Positions 12,625-24,900 of a DNA stretch of 64,000 nt are shown here, in pieces (positions within the stretch are counted from its first letter, which is position 1; the number at the start of each line of letters is the position of its first letter). Both the position numbers and the translations under genes were made by a program. The stretch comes from Cyanoderma ruficeps. Lineage: Eukaryota > Chordata > Aves > Passeriformes > Timaliidae. The notes beneath the pieces are model-generated. The model was not told the DNA's origin and made no database searches. It worked only from the letters and a program-made list of their open reading frames with translations. The stretch is taken from the NCBI GenBank assembly GCA_008694505.1, contig VZDJ01000346.1:16781719-16845718 (forward strand), read 5' to 3'.

Positions 12625-13450
12625 TCCACAGGGACCTGGGCAGGCTTGAGAGGTGGAACTGTGTGAACCTCATGAAGTTCAACAAGTCCAAGTCCAAGGT
12701 CCTGCACCTGGGTCAGGGAAATCCCAAGCAAAAATACAGGCTGGGAAGAGAGTGTATTGAGAGCAGCCCTGAAGAGAAAGACTCGGGGATGTTGGTGAAT
12801 AAGAAGCTCATCATGATGTGCACTTGCAGCTCAGAAAGCCAATTGAATCCCCAGCTGCATCAAAAGTAGTGTGACCAGAAGGACAAGGGAGGGGATTCTG
12901 CCCCTCTACTTCACTCTGGTGAGTTCCCATCTGGAGTACTCATCCAATTCCAGGGCCCCTAGCATAAGAAGGACTTGTACCTGTTGGAGTAAGTCCAGAG
13001 AAGGGCTACAAGGATCATAAAAGGGCTGGAGCACCTCTCCTGTGAAGGCAGGCTCATAAAATTGGAGCTGTTCAGCCTGGAGAAGAGAAGGTTCTGGGAG
13101 AACTTACAGCACTTTCTAGTGCTTCTAAGTACATCAAAGGGCTACAAGAAAGCTGGAGAGGAGCATTTATGAGGACATGTAGTGATTGAACGGGGGAATA
13201 GCTTTAAACTTAAACAGGATAGATTAAGTTTGGAAATAAAGAAGAAATTCTTTCCTGTGAGGGTGGTGAGACACTGGAATGAGTCATCCAGAGAAGCGAT
13301 GGATGCCCCATCCCTTGAAATGTTCAAGGCCAGGTTGGATAGGTCTCTGAGTAACCTGGTCTTGTGAAAGGTACACCTGCCCATGTCAGGGATGTTGGAA
13401 GTAGATAATCTTTAAGCTTCCTTCCAATCCAAACCATCCTATGACTCTAT
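12625..13450 (+). mobile_element. CR1 LINE, 3' portion with intact tail
   Basis: This is the best preserved CR1 of the window. It begins in the C-terminal part of the reverse-transcriptase ORF (MKFNKSKSKVLHLGQGNP at about 12672-12725), passes through the region resembling 'EKRRF..LQHF' and 'FFPVRVVRHWNE' (about 13240-13280), and ends in the CR1 3' untranslated region, with the tail 'ccaatccaaaccatcctatgactctat' ending at 13450. It is 5' truncated, as most CR1 copies are. Stops and frameshifts break the ORF, and the open frames at 12663-12869 and 13182-13367 are remnants. No target-site duplication is evident, which is normal for CR1. Confidence 0.95.
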
Positions 13451-15283
13451 TTCATAAATCCTTTCAACACACAGAAGATTCAGAAAGGAGTCCTGCTCTT
13501 TTGGTCCATTCTGCGCCAACAAAATATATATATATCGAAATTGAGTCCAAGATTTTAAAGAACATGTCAATCTTAAGTGCATTTTCTATGTGATCTTCCC
13601 TGGATGGTGGGAAATAAAAGTAATCAAAGACAAACAAAAAAAGATAACATGCTAGGAAAACCAAGAGAAATCTAGTCTCATTTCCCTAAACAGAATCTCA
13701 TTGTTTGAAACGGAAATAAAAATGTTATCATCCACTTCTGTTTCTGCAATAAGGTTGCACAAGATACGGGGACAAAAAGTGGATTCGCTCCAGTTGCCTA
13801 ATTGGACAGAAGTAGTTGCTGAATGCCAGCCTGACCTAAATGGAGCTGAAGTATTTTCACCAACCTTTCATCCTTTTTTATTATCTAAGGTTAATCTTCC
13901 TTCCTTTGTGATTCCTTCACTAGCTTGCAGCTGGGACAACAAGAGGTACAGCTGAACTCAGGGCATCTTTCCATGCCTAGCTCATAAAGAAATGGTTTGC
14001 TTGAGGCAAGAGCTAAATGACCTGTTCATAATCAATATTTTTTCAATTAATTTAATCTTTTCTCTTGCACATCAGTTTGTCATGAAGAGACCAGATTATA
14101 TAAATACATTTGTCAACTAACGTCATTTGATGAATGCTTCAAGAGGAAATAAAGTAATTGCATTTGTATTGATAAAACCTGTCACTTCAAGGCTATTTGC
14201 CACTTGTTATGGCATCTCTGCTGCAAGTACAACTAAGTAGATGGGCTTGACAGGACTGCTCTGAAGTTGTCCCCTGGACAAGACAGAGCAAGAGAACAGG
14301 TAGCATCTACATTGGAAGTAGGTTTTGAGTTTCAGTCACTGCTAACCAGCTAAGTTGGTTCAAATTTTCTGTACAATTCCAAACTAGAGATGGAGGATGC
14401 ACCCAACCTGTTGCATTTTTCATGTATATGGTAGCATGAAATATGGCTAGAGCAAAAGTTAGAGCAGGGCTGTGTTTTGCCTCTCCTTTTGCCCTGAGAT
14501 GGCCATCCTTCCCCCTTTTCCTCATAATGCACCAAAGTAGAGATGTTGAAGACAGAAGTTGGAGGGCTAAAATGCTGTAGATTATATCCAGCCCACCAGT
14601 ACAACGAAGTCTGCTGCAGAAGCATACTGTCAGAAGAGACATCTCAGCATCCTCAAACCCTATGCGAGAGACTTGTGTGATATATGAAGCTTTAATGGAG
14701 GGGGCTGCAGGTTTCACAAAATATTCATATTATCATTTAGCAGCAGTCTTGATTTGTGTGCTATAGATTATTTTATACCAGTTAAGCAGATGTAATAGCA
14801 AATAGCATCAGGAAAGCAGAATGCCTGAAAACACAATGCAGCCAGTGTTGGTTTGCTGTGCTGCTTCACAGATTTCCTGTTACCTGCTGAGCTGTGCAGG
14901 TGAGGGGTTTAGCTGCTTCCTCCCAGTGGCCACTCAGATTAAAGGCCTGAGCTCTGTGACATATGGCTGCTCCCGTTGCAGTGGATCTCTCAGCTTGTTT
15001 CCAACATGCTATAACTTCAATTTACCAGACTGGCACTTATAGATGTCCAATTAAAATATCCCATTTTACTGGGGTAAATTCTTTCCCAGGTACTGTATGC
15101 CACTGAATAGAATTCAAAAATCACTTTGCCTGTTATGACTTTTATTTTCATAAAGAATGCAAACATGAAATACTTAATGTGATGTCCTAATTAATGCAAA
15201 TATGCCAAACCCCTTTATTTTCCAGAGAAAATTATATTACACTGTTACATTTCCCCATTTCGTGGCTGCATATTTTATATACT

Positions 15284-15297
15284 GTAACCATGGTTAC
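15284..15297. promoter_or_regulatory. Perfect 14-bp palindrome, RFX X-box-like
   Basis: GTAACCATGGTTAC is fully self-complementary. It fits the relaxed two-half-site form of the RFX factor X-box (GTNRCC, spacer, GGYNAC) with a 2-bp spacer, but differs from the most common half-site at one position in each arm. Binding is unproven. Confidence 0.25.
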
Positions 15298-15749
15298 TGT
15301 GTCATTAAAGTCTATTCAGAGGGAGTTGGGCATAGCATCAAGCTATCGCAGAGAATGACTGCTTTTGTAAATTTGAAAGAAGCTCTGCAGCTAATTACTG
15401 CGAGTTTGGGTAAATTGGACCAATGGAGTGCATGAAATTTGGAACAAATTATTGTAGAGTCTGAAGCAAATGAAGAATATTTTTATTTGATTTAGGAACT
15501 TGCCTTCTGTATCACAAACCTCTTAAACTTTTAATTGTGTGAAGCTCAAGCCATACATTGGCACATTGCTGATACAGGAACACAGACAGCCCTGGCTGAA
15601 CTGGGATGTGAATGGTCTTAAGAAAGTACTGGCAATGGGCAGAAAGCTGGGGAAAGGACAAAACATGCCTAAGCTGTTCTGATTTTGCATTGTTTGGAAA
15701 TTTTAAAAGGAAATTCAGCTGCTTAGAAATCTTTTCAGTTGTCTCTTAC

Positions 15750-15833
15750 CTGCCAGTTAAGTATGTTTCCTCCATATGGTACACTATGTAGTTGGATAGA
15801 GTGGGGCTCTCTCCTCTGCTTAGCTGCCTAGAA
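15750..15833 (-). CDS. Candidate internal exon, unknown gene
   Basis: On the minus strand a good acceptor (tacttttcatctgctactgcag) precedes 84 bases open in a single frame and a near-consensus donor (GGCAG|gtaaga). One base completes the first codon, 27 codons follow, and two bases begin the next. Part of the product reads GESPTLSNYIVYHMEETYL. The entry phase would accept the donor phase of the candidate first exon in the CpG island at 35231. No family is recognised. The exit phase does not fit the candidate at 11843. A chance pseudo-exon remains likely. Confidence 0.2.
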
Positions 15834-17610
15834 CTGCAGTAGCAGATGAAAAGTACGATCTTGCCATCACATTTCCTTAATCTTTCTTCAAATACTGATA
15901 TCCTTATCAGAAAACAACATATCCATGGCCACACAGGTGCCTAGCAGCCTTTGAACTGTAGAGAAAGCTGAATCTAACAGTTAAATATCCTCATACTCTG
16001 TATGCTACTAATCACTTTCGCAGCTTGCCCGCTCAACTTTTCAATAGTTGCATGATTTGTGGCATCCTGATATGTTAGTAAGAATTTTCCATTCCTCCCT
16101 GTACCTCTGTGCTTGTGCAGGTAAAATACTTGTGGTCTTTTTGTTCCACCAGCCTTTGAAACATTAGCATGAGACACTGCCACAGTGAGCGCAGTAAGTG
16201 ACTGCACAGAAGTGAGGGTGTGATGTGGGGTGATGGCTCCCATCAGCAGAATGGCTGATGGCTTATCCTTGTCCTGTCTCTGTCCCTGTACTGCCACACA
16301 CCCTCCATCTGCCAACAGCCAGGGGCAGTGAATTTTCTTAGTTTCATCTCTTATGATATTTTGCAGATATTGATAATTAAGCGTGCTGCTCCTCATGGAC
16401 TCAGGGAACCTCATGCTGTCCTGATCCAAGCTGATGTATACTTTTGATTGTGTTGTTTCTGTAACACTTGGTTACAGCAGACATTTTTCCTTCTCACAGA
16501 TCTCAGAGAATAAGCAGAAAATCAACAGCACCTTCTCCAGATGACAGTGAGCACAAAATGTGTAAGCTCCATAAAAACCTCCTGTCTCAATCACTCATCT
16601 TCCTCATACTTTGAATTTTAACACAGGAGCTGTGGAAGGAACCACATGGTCTCCATCAGCTTTGGGGAACACACTTCCACAGATGAATAGGGAAAAAACC
16701 TAATATAAATCTTGAGCAGTCACCAACAATCCCTGTCTATTCATCATTATCCAGTTTTATCCCTAAAAGCAGCTCTGCACAGCCTGGCTGTCAGTATACA
16801 GCATGACAGTCTTGGCCAGAGAAGATACAAAATCTGGGTTTCCCATTGATCAGTGCCAGTGTGGCCAGTCACTGGCTAGTGCAAGCAGTCCTCAGACAAA
16901 CAGCTGCTAAAGTAGCAGTGAAAAATCCTGCCAGTGCTAAAAAACACTGAGTCTCTTATAGCTTTTTTGTAACAAATATTTAGGCTGTTTTGATTTCAGT
17001 ACTGTTGATTGACTAAGATCAGTAACATGACACAGGCCTGTGTGTGTGTGTGTGAGTTGATTCTCCCTAACCTGATCACCAACAGAGTTGAAATTTTGAG
17101 GCTCAGGTTCTCTGGCAACATTTTCTCCACTAAGTGGTCCTTCCTTCTTTTTTTTTTTTTTCTCTGCATCTGTTCACTTATCAAATTTATCAGCAGGATG
17201 CCTGAGCCCTTACCTAGGATAATACCCTGTGAGGAGGCAGATAATGGCATGGTGTGGTATAACATTGGTATGTAGCTATGTTGCAATGAAATATCCAGGC
17301 GGTATGTCAAAAACATTATTTTTATCTTTCTGTGCTATTTTTGCATCATTTTGGAAAAGGCCAAGTATGCTTGTGATGGTGTGGTGTTATCAGAGAACAT
17401 TTCAAAACCTATTTTGCACTCAGAGGATTAACAATGGGAGAGACAAGCACTTCAACATCACTAGCAGCAGGTGATCGTGCACCTCCTCATTTGCAATAGT
17501 TCAGAAAAACCAGCCTCCAACCCTGTTTGGAAAGTGTGGGCATCACCAGTATGCTCAGATCTCTGTTTTCCTCTCTTGTGTTGCTCCCTGGCAGAGTATA
17601 AACTACTCAC

Positions 17611-17652
17611 TGATAGTGCAGGGTGGAAACACACTCCATCCCAGTTAAAATC
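17611..17652 (-). CDS. Candidate 42-bp micro-exon, unknown gene
   Basis: On the minus strand the acceptor tgtctcatgtatgtttctaag and the donor CTATCA|gtgagt enclose 42 bases read as DFNWDGVCFHPALS, with both ends in phase 0. The candidate exon at 20300-20448, upstream on this strand, also ends in phase 0, so the two could join in frame. The segment is too short to identify. Confidence 0.13.
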
Positions 17653-18515
17653 CTTAGAAACATACATGAGACACACATTTGTGTGAGGACACAGAAAAAC
17701 CGCTCTCCTGGCAAATGTGGTAAGCACATAATCCTCCATGTGACAGGGGCTTGCATCAAGTGCAATCAACAGAACTCCAGAGCACTCCACTTGATACCTC
17801 AGTCTACTGCTTTTTTCATGACCTCTGCTAAACCAACATTGCATTTCCCATTAAGTTAGTAAATGCTCATTTCAGAGAAAACCTGGATTTTTTTTAACGT
17901 TTTCAAAAATAAAGCATAACCAGAGGGTTCCCATTATGTAACATAAATATTTTATTATCTTCCACATTACTCACTTGCAGAAAAATAATCTAGACACAGT
18001 TTTGGCCTCTTTCATTACATAGCCTTGAAAAATACGATGCCATATTGCACAGGTTGTCCTTCTACATAACCCTGGAATATTGCATTATGTATACCTAACC
18101 CTTTGCCAAGCTGATTCTTGAAAAGACAGGAAAAATGAAACTCTACTTCTTACACCAACTTCTATTGCTTTTTATCCAAAAATAATTGTGCCTGACAATG
18201 TATTCTTTCTGCTTCATGGATATTATTTTTTTGATTTTTCAAAAATATGAAATTGTAATTTCTGATAGATTCATCATCCCATACCATAGAGCTGTAAAAA
18301 TTAAGTTAAAGATCCTGCAGGTCTTGGTCTTCCTAGGCTAAGTGCTGTGCCATGGAGAGCTCTTCTGGGATTTGCCAGGTTGCTGCACAGCTGTAACTGC
18401 TTCTGTGTTGGAGCATATGCAGTGAGCCTCAGTACCACAGTACCACAGTCTCTGGGCTTACTAACAAAGGGGCATCTCCATGCTTTTATTAGTTTGATGG
18501 TTCTCAGTTCCAGAC

Positions 18516-19016
18516 TGTTCTGGTTTTGGCAGGGATAGAGTTGATTTTCCTCATAGTTGTTGGTATGAGGTGATGCTTTGAATTTGTGCTGAAAACAGGG
18601 TTGATAGTTCAGGGATGTGTTTGTTACAGCTGGGCAGGGCTTACACAGCATAAGGCCTTTTCTGCCTCTCATCCCACCAGTGAGGAGGCTGAGGGTGCAG
18701 AAGACGTTGGGAGGGGACACAGTCAAGACAGATGATCCCAACTGACCCAAAGGACATTCCAAATCATATGGCACCCTGCTCAGTATCTAAAGCTGGGGGA
18801 AGAAGAAGGGGAAGACGTTTGGAGTAGTGCTGCTTGTCTTCCTAGGTCACCATTATCTGTGATGGAGTCTCATTCCTGAAGATGGCAAAATACCTGCTTG
18901 TCCATAGGAAGTGGTGGATCATTTCCTTGTATTGCTTTGCTTGAGCACATGGCTTTGGTTTACTAAATTGTACTATTTTTATCTCAACCCACAGGTTTTC
19001 TCTTTTTATCCTTCTG
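18516..19016 (+). mobile_element. Avian endogenous-retrovirus LTR of the TGTTCTGG type, second subfamily
   Basis: It opens TGTTCTGGTTTTGGCAGGGA and carries blocks typical of this LTR type: 'gaggaggctgagggtgcagaag', 'gggaggggacacag', 'ctgacccaaaggacattcc' and 'atctcaacccacaggttttctc' near the 3' end. The box that should read TATATAAA reads TATCTAAA (about 18784-18791), so the promoter is probably dead. The 3' boundary is uncertain, because similarity fades after about 19016 and no duplicated target site is seen. Its middle part differs from the LTR at 3666, so the two belong to different subfamilies and are not a proviral pair. Confidence 0.85.
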
Positions 19017-20299
19017 GAGGCCTGAGAGGAGAAGAAGGGTGAGGAACCTTGGAGCACACAGTACCTTAGCATGGACTCAAACCCTTGTTCATGTAAAGGC
19101 GGATTTGGGGCTGGTGAGGAAATACACATCACAGCCCAGGCTGCCAGCAGCCATCAGATTTCCTGTTTTTCCTTCCCACTGACAGGGATCTTTGGGAAGC
19201 AACCTTCAAGCAGTGTTTTGCAGCTCATTCTTCAGTTCAGACTAGAGAAATTACCTGTGCATTAATGGGCCAACTGCTGCCTTCACAAACATACCAGGCT
19301 TAATCAATACAAGTGAAGGTAACAAGCACGACATCCTTACTTGGCTGCAAGAGACATGTTTTCCAGAACCAGGAATGGATAAGGCTGCCTCCTTATCAGA
19401 ATCAGTAGTCAGCCTCCTCCAGAATTATCTTTCTCAATTCTTCTCCACAACTGCTCTGTTTCTACAGGATTTCTAATGGAGCAGGCAATTGTTCTATTTC
19501 TACAGGATTTCCTGTTGAAATTCTTCCCTGAGTGTCTGAGACTCTTTCTGCACATTTAGCAGTTGCACAAAGTGCTCACAGATCAGGCTGGACATGTCCA
19601 TCAAGGGCCACTGCACATCCTGAAATCCTCAGTGCCTCCACAGCATCAGCATTCAGTGCATGTGGTGCTGTGCTGACCTTCTCTGAAGGGCACATGTGCT
19701 TTTTAGTCCTATGCAAAAGGCTGAAGATGTCTCAAACATCAAGGACCAGACAGAGGAAAACCTAACTAGGCTATGCAGCAGTCCAGCCTGGGGCTTGCTG
19801 CAGAAGGAGCCAGAGGGGAGGGGGTTATCACTGCAGAGCCAGCCACATCAAAGGCAAGGTACCAAGTTGTCTAAGAACACATGCCTCATTAAATACTTCA
19901 TACACCTACCAGGAATCACCCAACACAGTCCTTATTATTCAAGCACTACTTGAGGCCATGTCAGCCTGGCATAATGAAGCTCTCAATTTAATAGATATCA
20001 GGACTATTTAAGGTTTGTTAACATTTACAATTGACTTCATTTTTATTTGAATTACATGCCAGAGATACCAGTAATATTTTGGTATTCTTGCCAAAGAAAA
20101 CTTTTAATGTTTACAGACTTTGAACATGCCAGCTGGCTGATGCTAAGAGTTTGACTTCTCTTCAAAACAAAATTATTGGAGCCATTTACGTAAGTCTCAT
20201 TGGTGGTTTACTTTAGCTTTCATTTCCAATGTAATGAAATCAACATTAGCATCTCTGATTTATTTTGCAGTCTTCTGTTGGGAAAAGAAAAGCCCTCAC

Positions 20300-20448
20300 C
20301 TCTGTATTCATATTAACATTTATATGAATCAGCCAGTAATCACTTGGATCTAAGAGCTGTGTGCCATGTTTTAAACCAGATGTAGTTGAGCTTCTAGGCA
20401 CAAAATCAGTAGATTGAACCATCCAGGAAATGCATGATAGGCCACCAA
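20300..20448 (-). CDS. Candidate internal exon, unknown gene
   Basis: On the minus strand the acceptor ttggaccactggcttgcag is followed by 149 bases open in one frame, then a strong donor (ACAGAG|gtgagg). Two bases complete a codon, then 49 codons run to a phase-0 exit. Part of the product reads THGTQ-like sequence followed by LLDPSDYWLIHINVNMNTE. It has a mixed, globular-looking composition and no motif I can place. Among the minus-strand candidates it combines good splice signals with a reasonably long frame, but it could still be chance. Confidence 0.2.
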
Positions 20449-21853
20449 CTGCAAGCCAGTGGTCCAAAAAGTTTTGGTCCATGGATTAGGCAATGCCATG
20501 AAATACTCTCTTTGGTAAATTTGATCTTAGAACCCTGTTTCTTTTCCCAAAAGGATTAAATTATAAAGCATAACATGTCTTCTTGTGCTTCTTTTTTGCT
20601 AGCTTTTAGCCCCAAATCTTGGTCCTTCTTTAGGCTTTTCAGAAACTCAAGCATTTAACCCTGACTCAGTGCCTGGATTTCCCCATGTGTACTGTATCAC
20701 CTCAACCTTTTTTACTCCTAGTCCTCGCTTTACTGAGACATGTCTTCTTCAGGATCACCAATGCACAGGTTCCTATTTTGAGTGTCCCTTAGTTTTGAAT
20801 GGGGGCATGAGCTTGTGCTGATGCTGGTTAAAAGCACCTGTCCATCATTTAAGACGGCTCTCATATAGGAAGCTGCTGGTTTGCTTTACCTACAATATTG
20901 CCATGTTCAACACAGTTGTCACAGATTACAATGAAAAAAATGATTTGATTTATTTGCTTGCAAACTACTGTGTATGATACTGCTTTCAGAAGGGAGTCAT
21001 GGGGAGGCAGGAGGAAGGTGGCTGTTCTTTGTGCATGACAGATGCCCAGAAGAGAAGCCAACCCTCTGTGATGGGGAGATGGTCCTTCCACAGGGAATGA
21101 TAAGTATGGTCCAGCAGGAGGAGCCTCCACATCACATGGGGTTTTGGTGTATTTCTTCCTCTGGATCTTCATGGTGCTCTAGTTTGCTCAGCAAATGTAG
21201 TGCCATGAGGCCCAGCCAACCCTGCAGGAGCTTGTCCAAACACTCCCTCCCAGTCAGGGCCCCAGTCATTCTGTCAGCTTTCAGCAGAGCACAAACTGGA
21301 GCCCACCACCAACAACAGCACAGTGATATAATTATAGGCAGATTCAGCTTTTCTGGGCATTGTGAGGAGGCCAATGCTGGTTACAGTAGCCCAGAAGCAA
21401 CACTAAGTTAACCTTTTCCAGGGTACAACATAACCAGGTTGTATTTGCACTACTACCTGCTCTGGAGCAGCCTGTGCTTCTTGGGTGCTCGCAGGGGTGG
21501 GTCTGATCTAGCAGACCTTCAGTCCCCAGAATGGGAGAAATGCCTCAATCATCACAGTTGAGAGATACTCATCTCTTTAGTGATGGGAAGGACATTGTTG
21601 GACCAAGTAGTACCAGGAAAAGGGAACAGTTGCACCAGGCATGTCCAGACAGACGGTGGCAGAACAAGTCTTAGGAGAGCCATGTACTTAACATCTCAGA
21701 ACCTACAGGCTATCCAACCCCGCTGATGACCACCTCCAGTGGGTACAGGACAGTCTCAGACTTGGTATCAAAAGTATATTATTTGGTTCCCCTGATGCTT
21801 GCAGACCATTTTGAGCTGAAGATATTTTCTTGAAACCACACCACGGTGGAGTT

Positions 21854-21991
21854 CTAGATGACACTTTCCTTCCTTATCTTCCTCAAAAAACAGAGTCCCA
21901 AGATCCCTTGCATGCCCACACAGACAGCTATGAGGGCTGTTGAAATTATGATGACAATTTTAGGACCTTCCCTACAAAGCGTACTTTTCAT
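21854..21991 (-). CDS. Small hydrophobic open frame, single membrane span
   Basis: A 45-codon minus-strand frame runs from an ATG at 21991 to TAG at 21854. Residues 12-36 form an uninterrupted hydrophobic segment (starting IVIIISTALIAVCVG), followed directly by a basic stretch RKIRKE, the usual stop-transfer pattern of a single-pass membrane protein. Just upstream the sequence 'cgctttgtag' could act as a splice acceptor, so it might equally be a transmembrane/cytoplasmic exon. It could also be a remnant of an old retroviral envelope or pure chance. No homology can be claimed. Confidence 0.12.
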   Translation of the reverse strand: MKSTLCREGPKIVIIISTALIAVCVGMQGILGLCFLRKIRKESVI

Positions 21992-24900
21992 CTATCTTGC
22001 TGAAATTTCAGCACGCTATATACCTTAGTAGCAATCCTGCAAGATCAGATCTCTTCAAATAGCAAGGCATTAAAATATATTTCTTAATTCTAGTTTGTAC
22101 TGGCAACTCCTAAAAATAAAAAAGCTGCTTGAATCCTGACTTAGTAAGTGAAGAAAAACAGTCATATTCCTGATGCATCAAAAAATCTTTTGAACATGTG
22201 TAGAATGGCTTGTAAAACTCTGAATAGTGTTTCTTTGCCATGTAGCAACTACTATTGCCAATGTCTTGGGGAAATATCTGGAAATCATATTAAAGGAAGT
22301 AAAGAAAAGGTGGAGGAGGAAGCTGCATGTGAAAACATTCTTTCCCTGATCCATATCTGAATGTTCCCAGTCAACAAGCTCTCAAGTCTGCACTTGAACT
22401 GTGCATCGAAAGAAGCAGCCAATGTGTATTCTCTTGGCAAGCTCATTTCAAACTGATGCGTAACAGCCGTGTACTAGCCAAGGTCATTTCAAAGGTGTTT
22501 ACTTTGACTGCAAACTAAATTTGTCTCTCTTCACTCAGATATAAAGTCAGTAATATTTGTAAACCAAACATTGTGAGGCAAAGGTCTGACTTGAAGCTGA
22601 TGCTCACACTGGAGCTGGGAGCATGAAACAGCTGTGTAACAGTGATATATCCCTGGAAATGCAGACATGATTATACAGTGGAGACCAATTCATAGGCAAG
22701 GCCTTGGGAAGGGTCTCTGGGGCAAGCAATTGATACCTCCCAGGGCAATACTAGACCCTCTTTGAGGGCTGCCCTGCCTGCCCATGTGTGACACTCAGTG
22801 CCTGGCCTGACACTTCCACCCATTGCTTCCGGCCTGGCTCCATGTCACTGCCCATCAGCGGACACAGCAATGGCCCCCTCCTAGAAGAGAGAGCCCTGTC
22901 ACACTCTGCTACCAAGGCAAATGAGATCTGAAGCAGCCTGAAAACAGTCTTGAGCATACACTTTCTTAAGCTGGACCTGAGATTGCCTTCAGCTCTGGTA
23001 GCCCCTGGGAGCAGCCATCTTCAGGTACACCAGGTCTCATCTGGAGCATCCCATAATCTCAGGAAGTGCAGACTTGTGTCTGACACAGCATTTGCAAAAG
23101 GTGTCTCACAAACCATGGCAGCTATTAGGTGGCCAAAGGACATGTACCATGTCCCTACAAGACTCTGTGCAGACACTGGCAGAGGCAGCTGTCTGGACAT
23201 GCCGGCTTCTGCCAGCACCGGTGCATCTTAAGCAACTAATCAGGGGCAAACACAACACTGCTGGTTTTTCTGAACCTGACTTGCTCCCATATATTTGGTT
23301 TATTTTCTTTTATTTTTGTGTGCCATATAATATGAATTTTATTTTCAACCTTCTGGAATTTTTAGCATCTATTTACAGTGTTACCAGGATGGTTTGCATG
23401 GCTCCTTTAGTTGGCAAATATTTTTCCAAATTGCTTGAGCTTTCATTTGCTTTTTCTGTAGTGATAGTGATAATGAATTAACAACAGAGTGATACTCCCT
23501 GTGTAAATAGGCATGGTCATCTTCAAATCATCTCGTGTGTTCCACTTCATGACATTTTTATGTTTGTGCAACATGAAAACAAAGCAGTACCAAATTTACT
23601 TTAACGCTGCTAATGGAAAACAAAAAGAGTTCTTTGTAGATATCTACTAGGTTCTTGGCATTTCTGACTACATACAGTATAGGGCTACATTTCCACTGTG
23701 GTACTGCAGCTGCAAGCATTCGCCTGTGTCTAATCAGGCAAGAAGTTAACCTTGAACACCAAACACAAAATCTATAAACTAAAAGCTAGAACTAACTTGA
23801 TTCCCTGAAGGTCACAGAATTTAAATAGAATGGAGCAAATCCATCTGAAAATGAAACATTCTGCATTATTCCACATGTCTTAGTGGAATAATGTCTCCAC
23901 ATATAGCCTTATGTCTTTGATATGGGATTTTCAGACTGCTTATTAACCCATTAAAAAATGTTTTAAGTTGTAGTAGTTTGAGTCAGATCTGTCCATACTT
24001 ACTCAGGGTTTACTCAAGCCAAGACAGCACCCAGGGGCGAGGATGTGACTGGACCTGTGCAGAGAGGAAGAAGGAAGCGAGTCTTTCCTCCTCCCATGTG
24101 TGAGCACAGAGGGTAATGTAATCCAATTCCTTGTGCTCCATTAACTGGTGAAGAGGATGCAGAAAAAGTTTGGCTCTGCAGCATGGGAAGGTGAGAGCAG
24201 ATTCCCCTTGACCGAAGGGGGCACGGAGGTCCAGATCATTGCATGGGTGGAATGTCATGCTCACTGGGTTTGCTTCATGCCTATGGGAAGAGCTCATCTC
24301 TGCCCACAATGGTACTCGCAGCCACAGTACATCATACCATGAACAGAAGAGGAAATTCTGACTGAGAAAACACTGTCAACTCAGGTCTTCTGAGATTCAC
24401 AGGATAAGATTCAAAGGATATACTTTGCAGCACTGTAATTCTTTTTCCAGAACCTCATTTGCAGACCAAATATTTACAGTTCTTCTTCACAAAAATGTGA
24501 GGATATTTGAGATCCTGCACTCTGGTTTGCAAGGACTTACTATGTTACCATCATATATCTTCTAATTACAGAGCAGTTAACACTCAACCACAGATAACAC
24601 ATTACAGGCTCCAGTTGCATCTCTAGACAATGACATTTGCATCTAAATTTAGGTGTCTGAGCTCCTATTTCAGTCAATGGAGCTCAGGGCTCAGTCTAGG
24701 TGCCTGAACATAAGGCACCCCATCTTAAGGGGTCTTCAATGAAGCATCTGAGATATCTTCATGGAGCTGGTGGATGTGACCCACACCCTGCACATCCTGA
24801 AGAGGCACAAGTGTTTCCTCTGAACTTGGGACTGGATGGCAGCAAGCCCATACTCCCGGCCTCCACCTTTCTCATGGGTAGTGCTGAAGGCTTCAGAGAA

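Larger units (their letters stand above)
13451..18515. other. Unique sequence, no gene confirmed
   Basis: About 5 kb without recognised repeats apart from short tracts (AT run at about 13525-13534, GT run at 17039-17054, T run at 17149-17161). The stretch at 15170-15460 is complex, AT-rich and contains an octamer-like ATGCAAAT and the palindrome at 15284; it has the look of a non-coding regulatory element, but this is a guess. The 151-codon minus-strand open frame at 15974-16429 has no domain I recognise. Two candidate minus-strand exons are listed separately. Confidence 0.5.

Noticed and set aside
12663..13384. Open frames on both strands as possible small genes
   Set aside because: All fall inside the CR1 element and are fragments or antisense shadows of its decayed ORF.
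15974..16429. 151-codon minus-strand open frame
   Set aside because: About one frame of this length is expected by chance in 64 kb of AT-rich DNA. No recognisable motif and no convincing splice sites at its ends.
17461..17844. 127-codon minus-strand open frame as a gene
   Set aside because: Only a 42-base part has splice-like borders; the whole frame has no recognisable domain and is overlapped by plus-strand frames of similar quality.
3666..19016. The two TGTTCTGG LTRs as the ends of one provirus
   Set aside because: They are of different subfamilies, 15 kb apart, with a solo LTR and CR1 between them and no gag, pol or env sequence.
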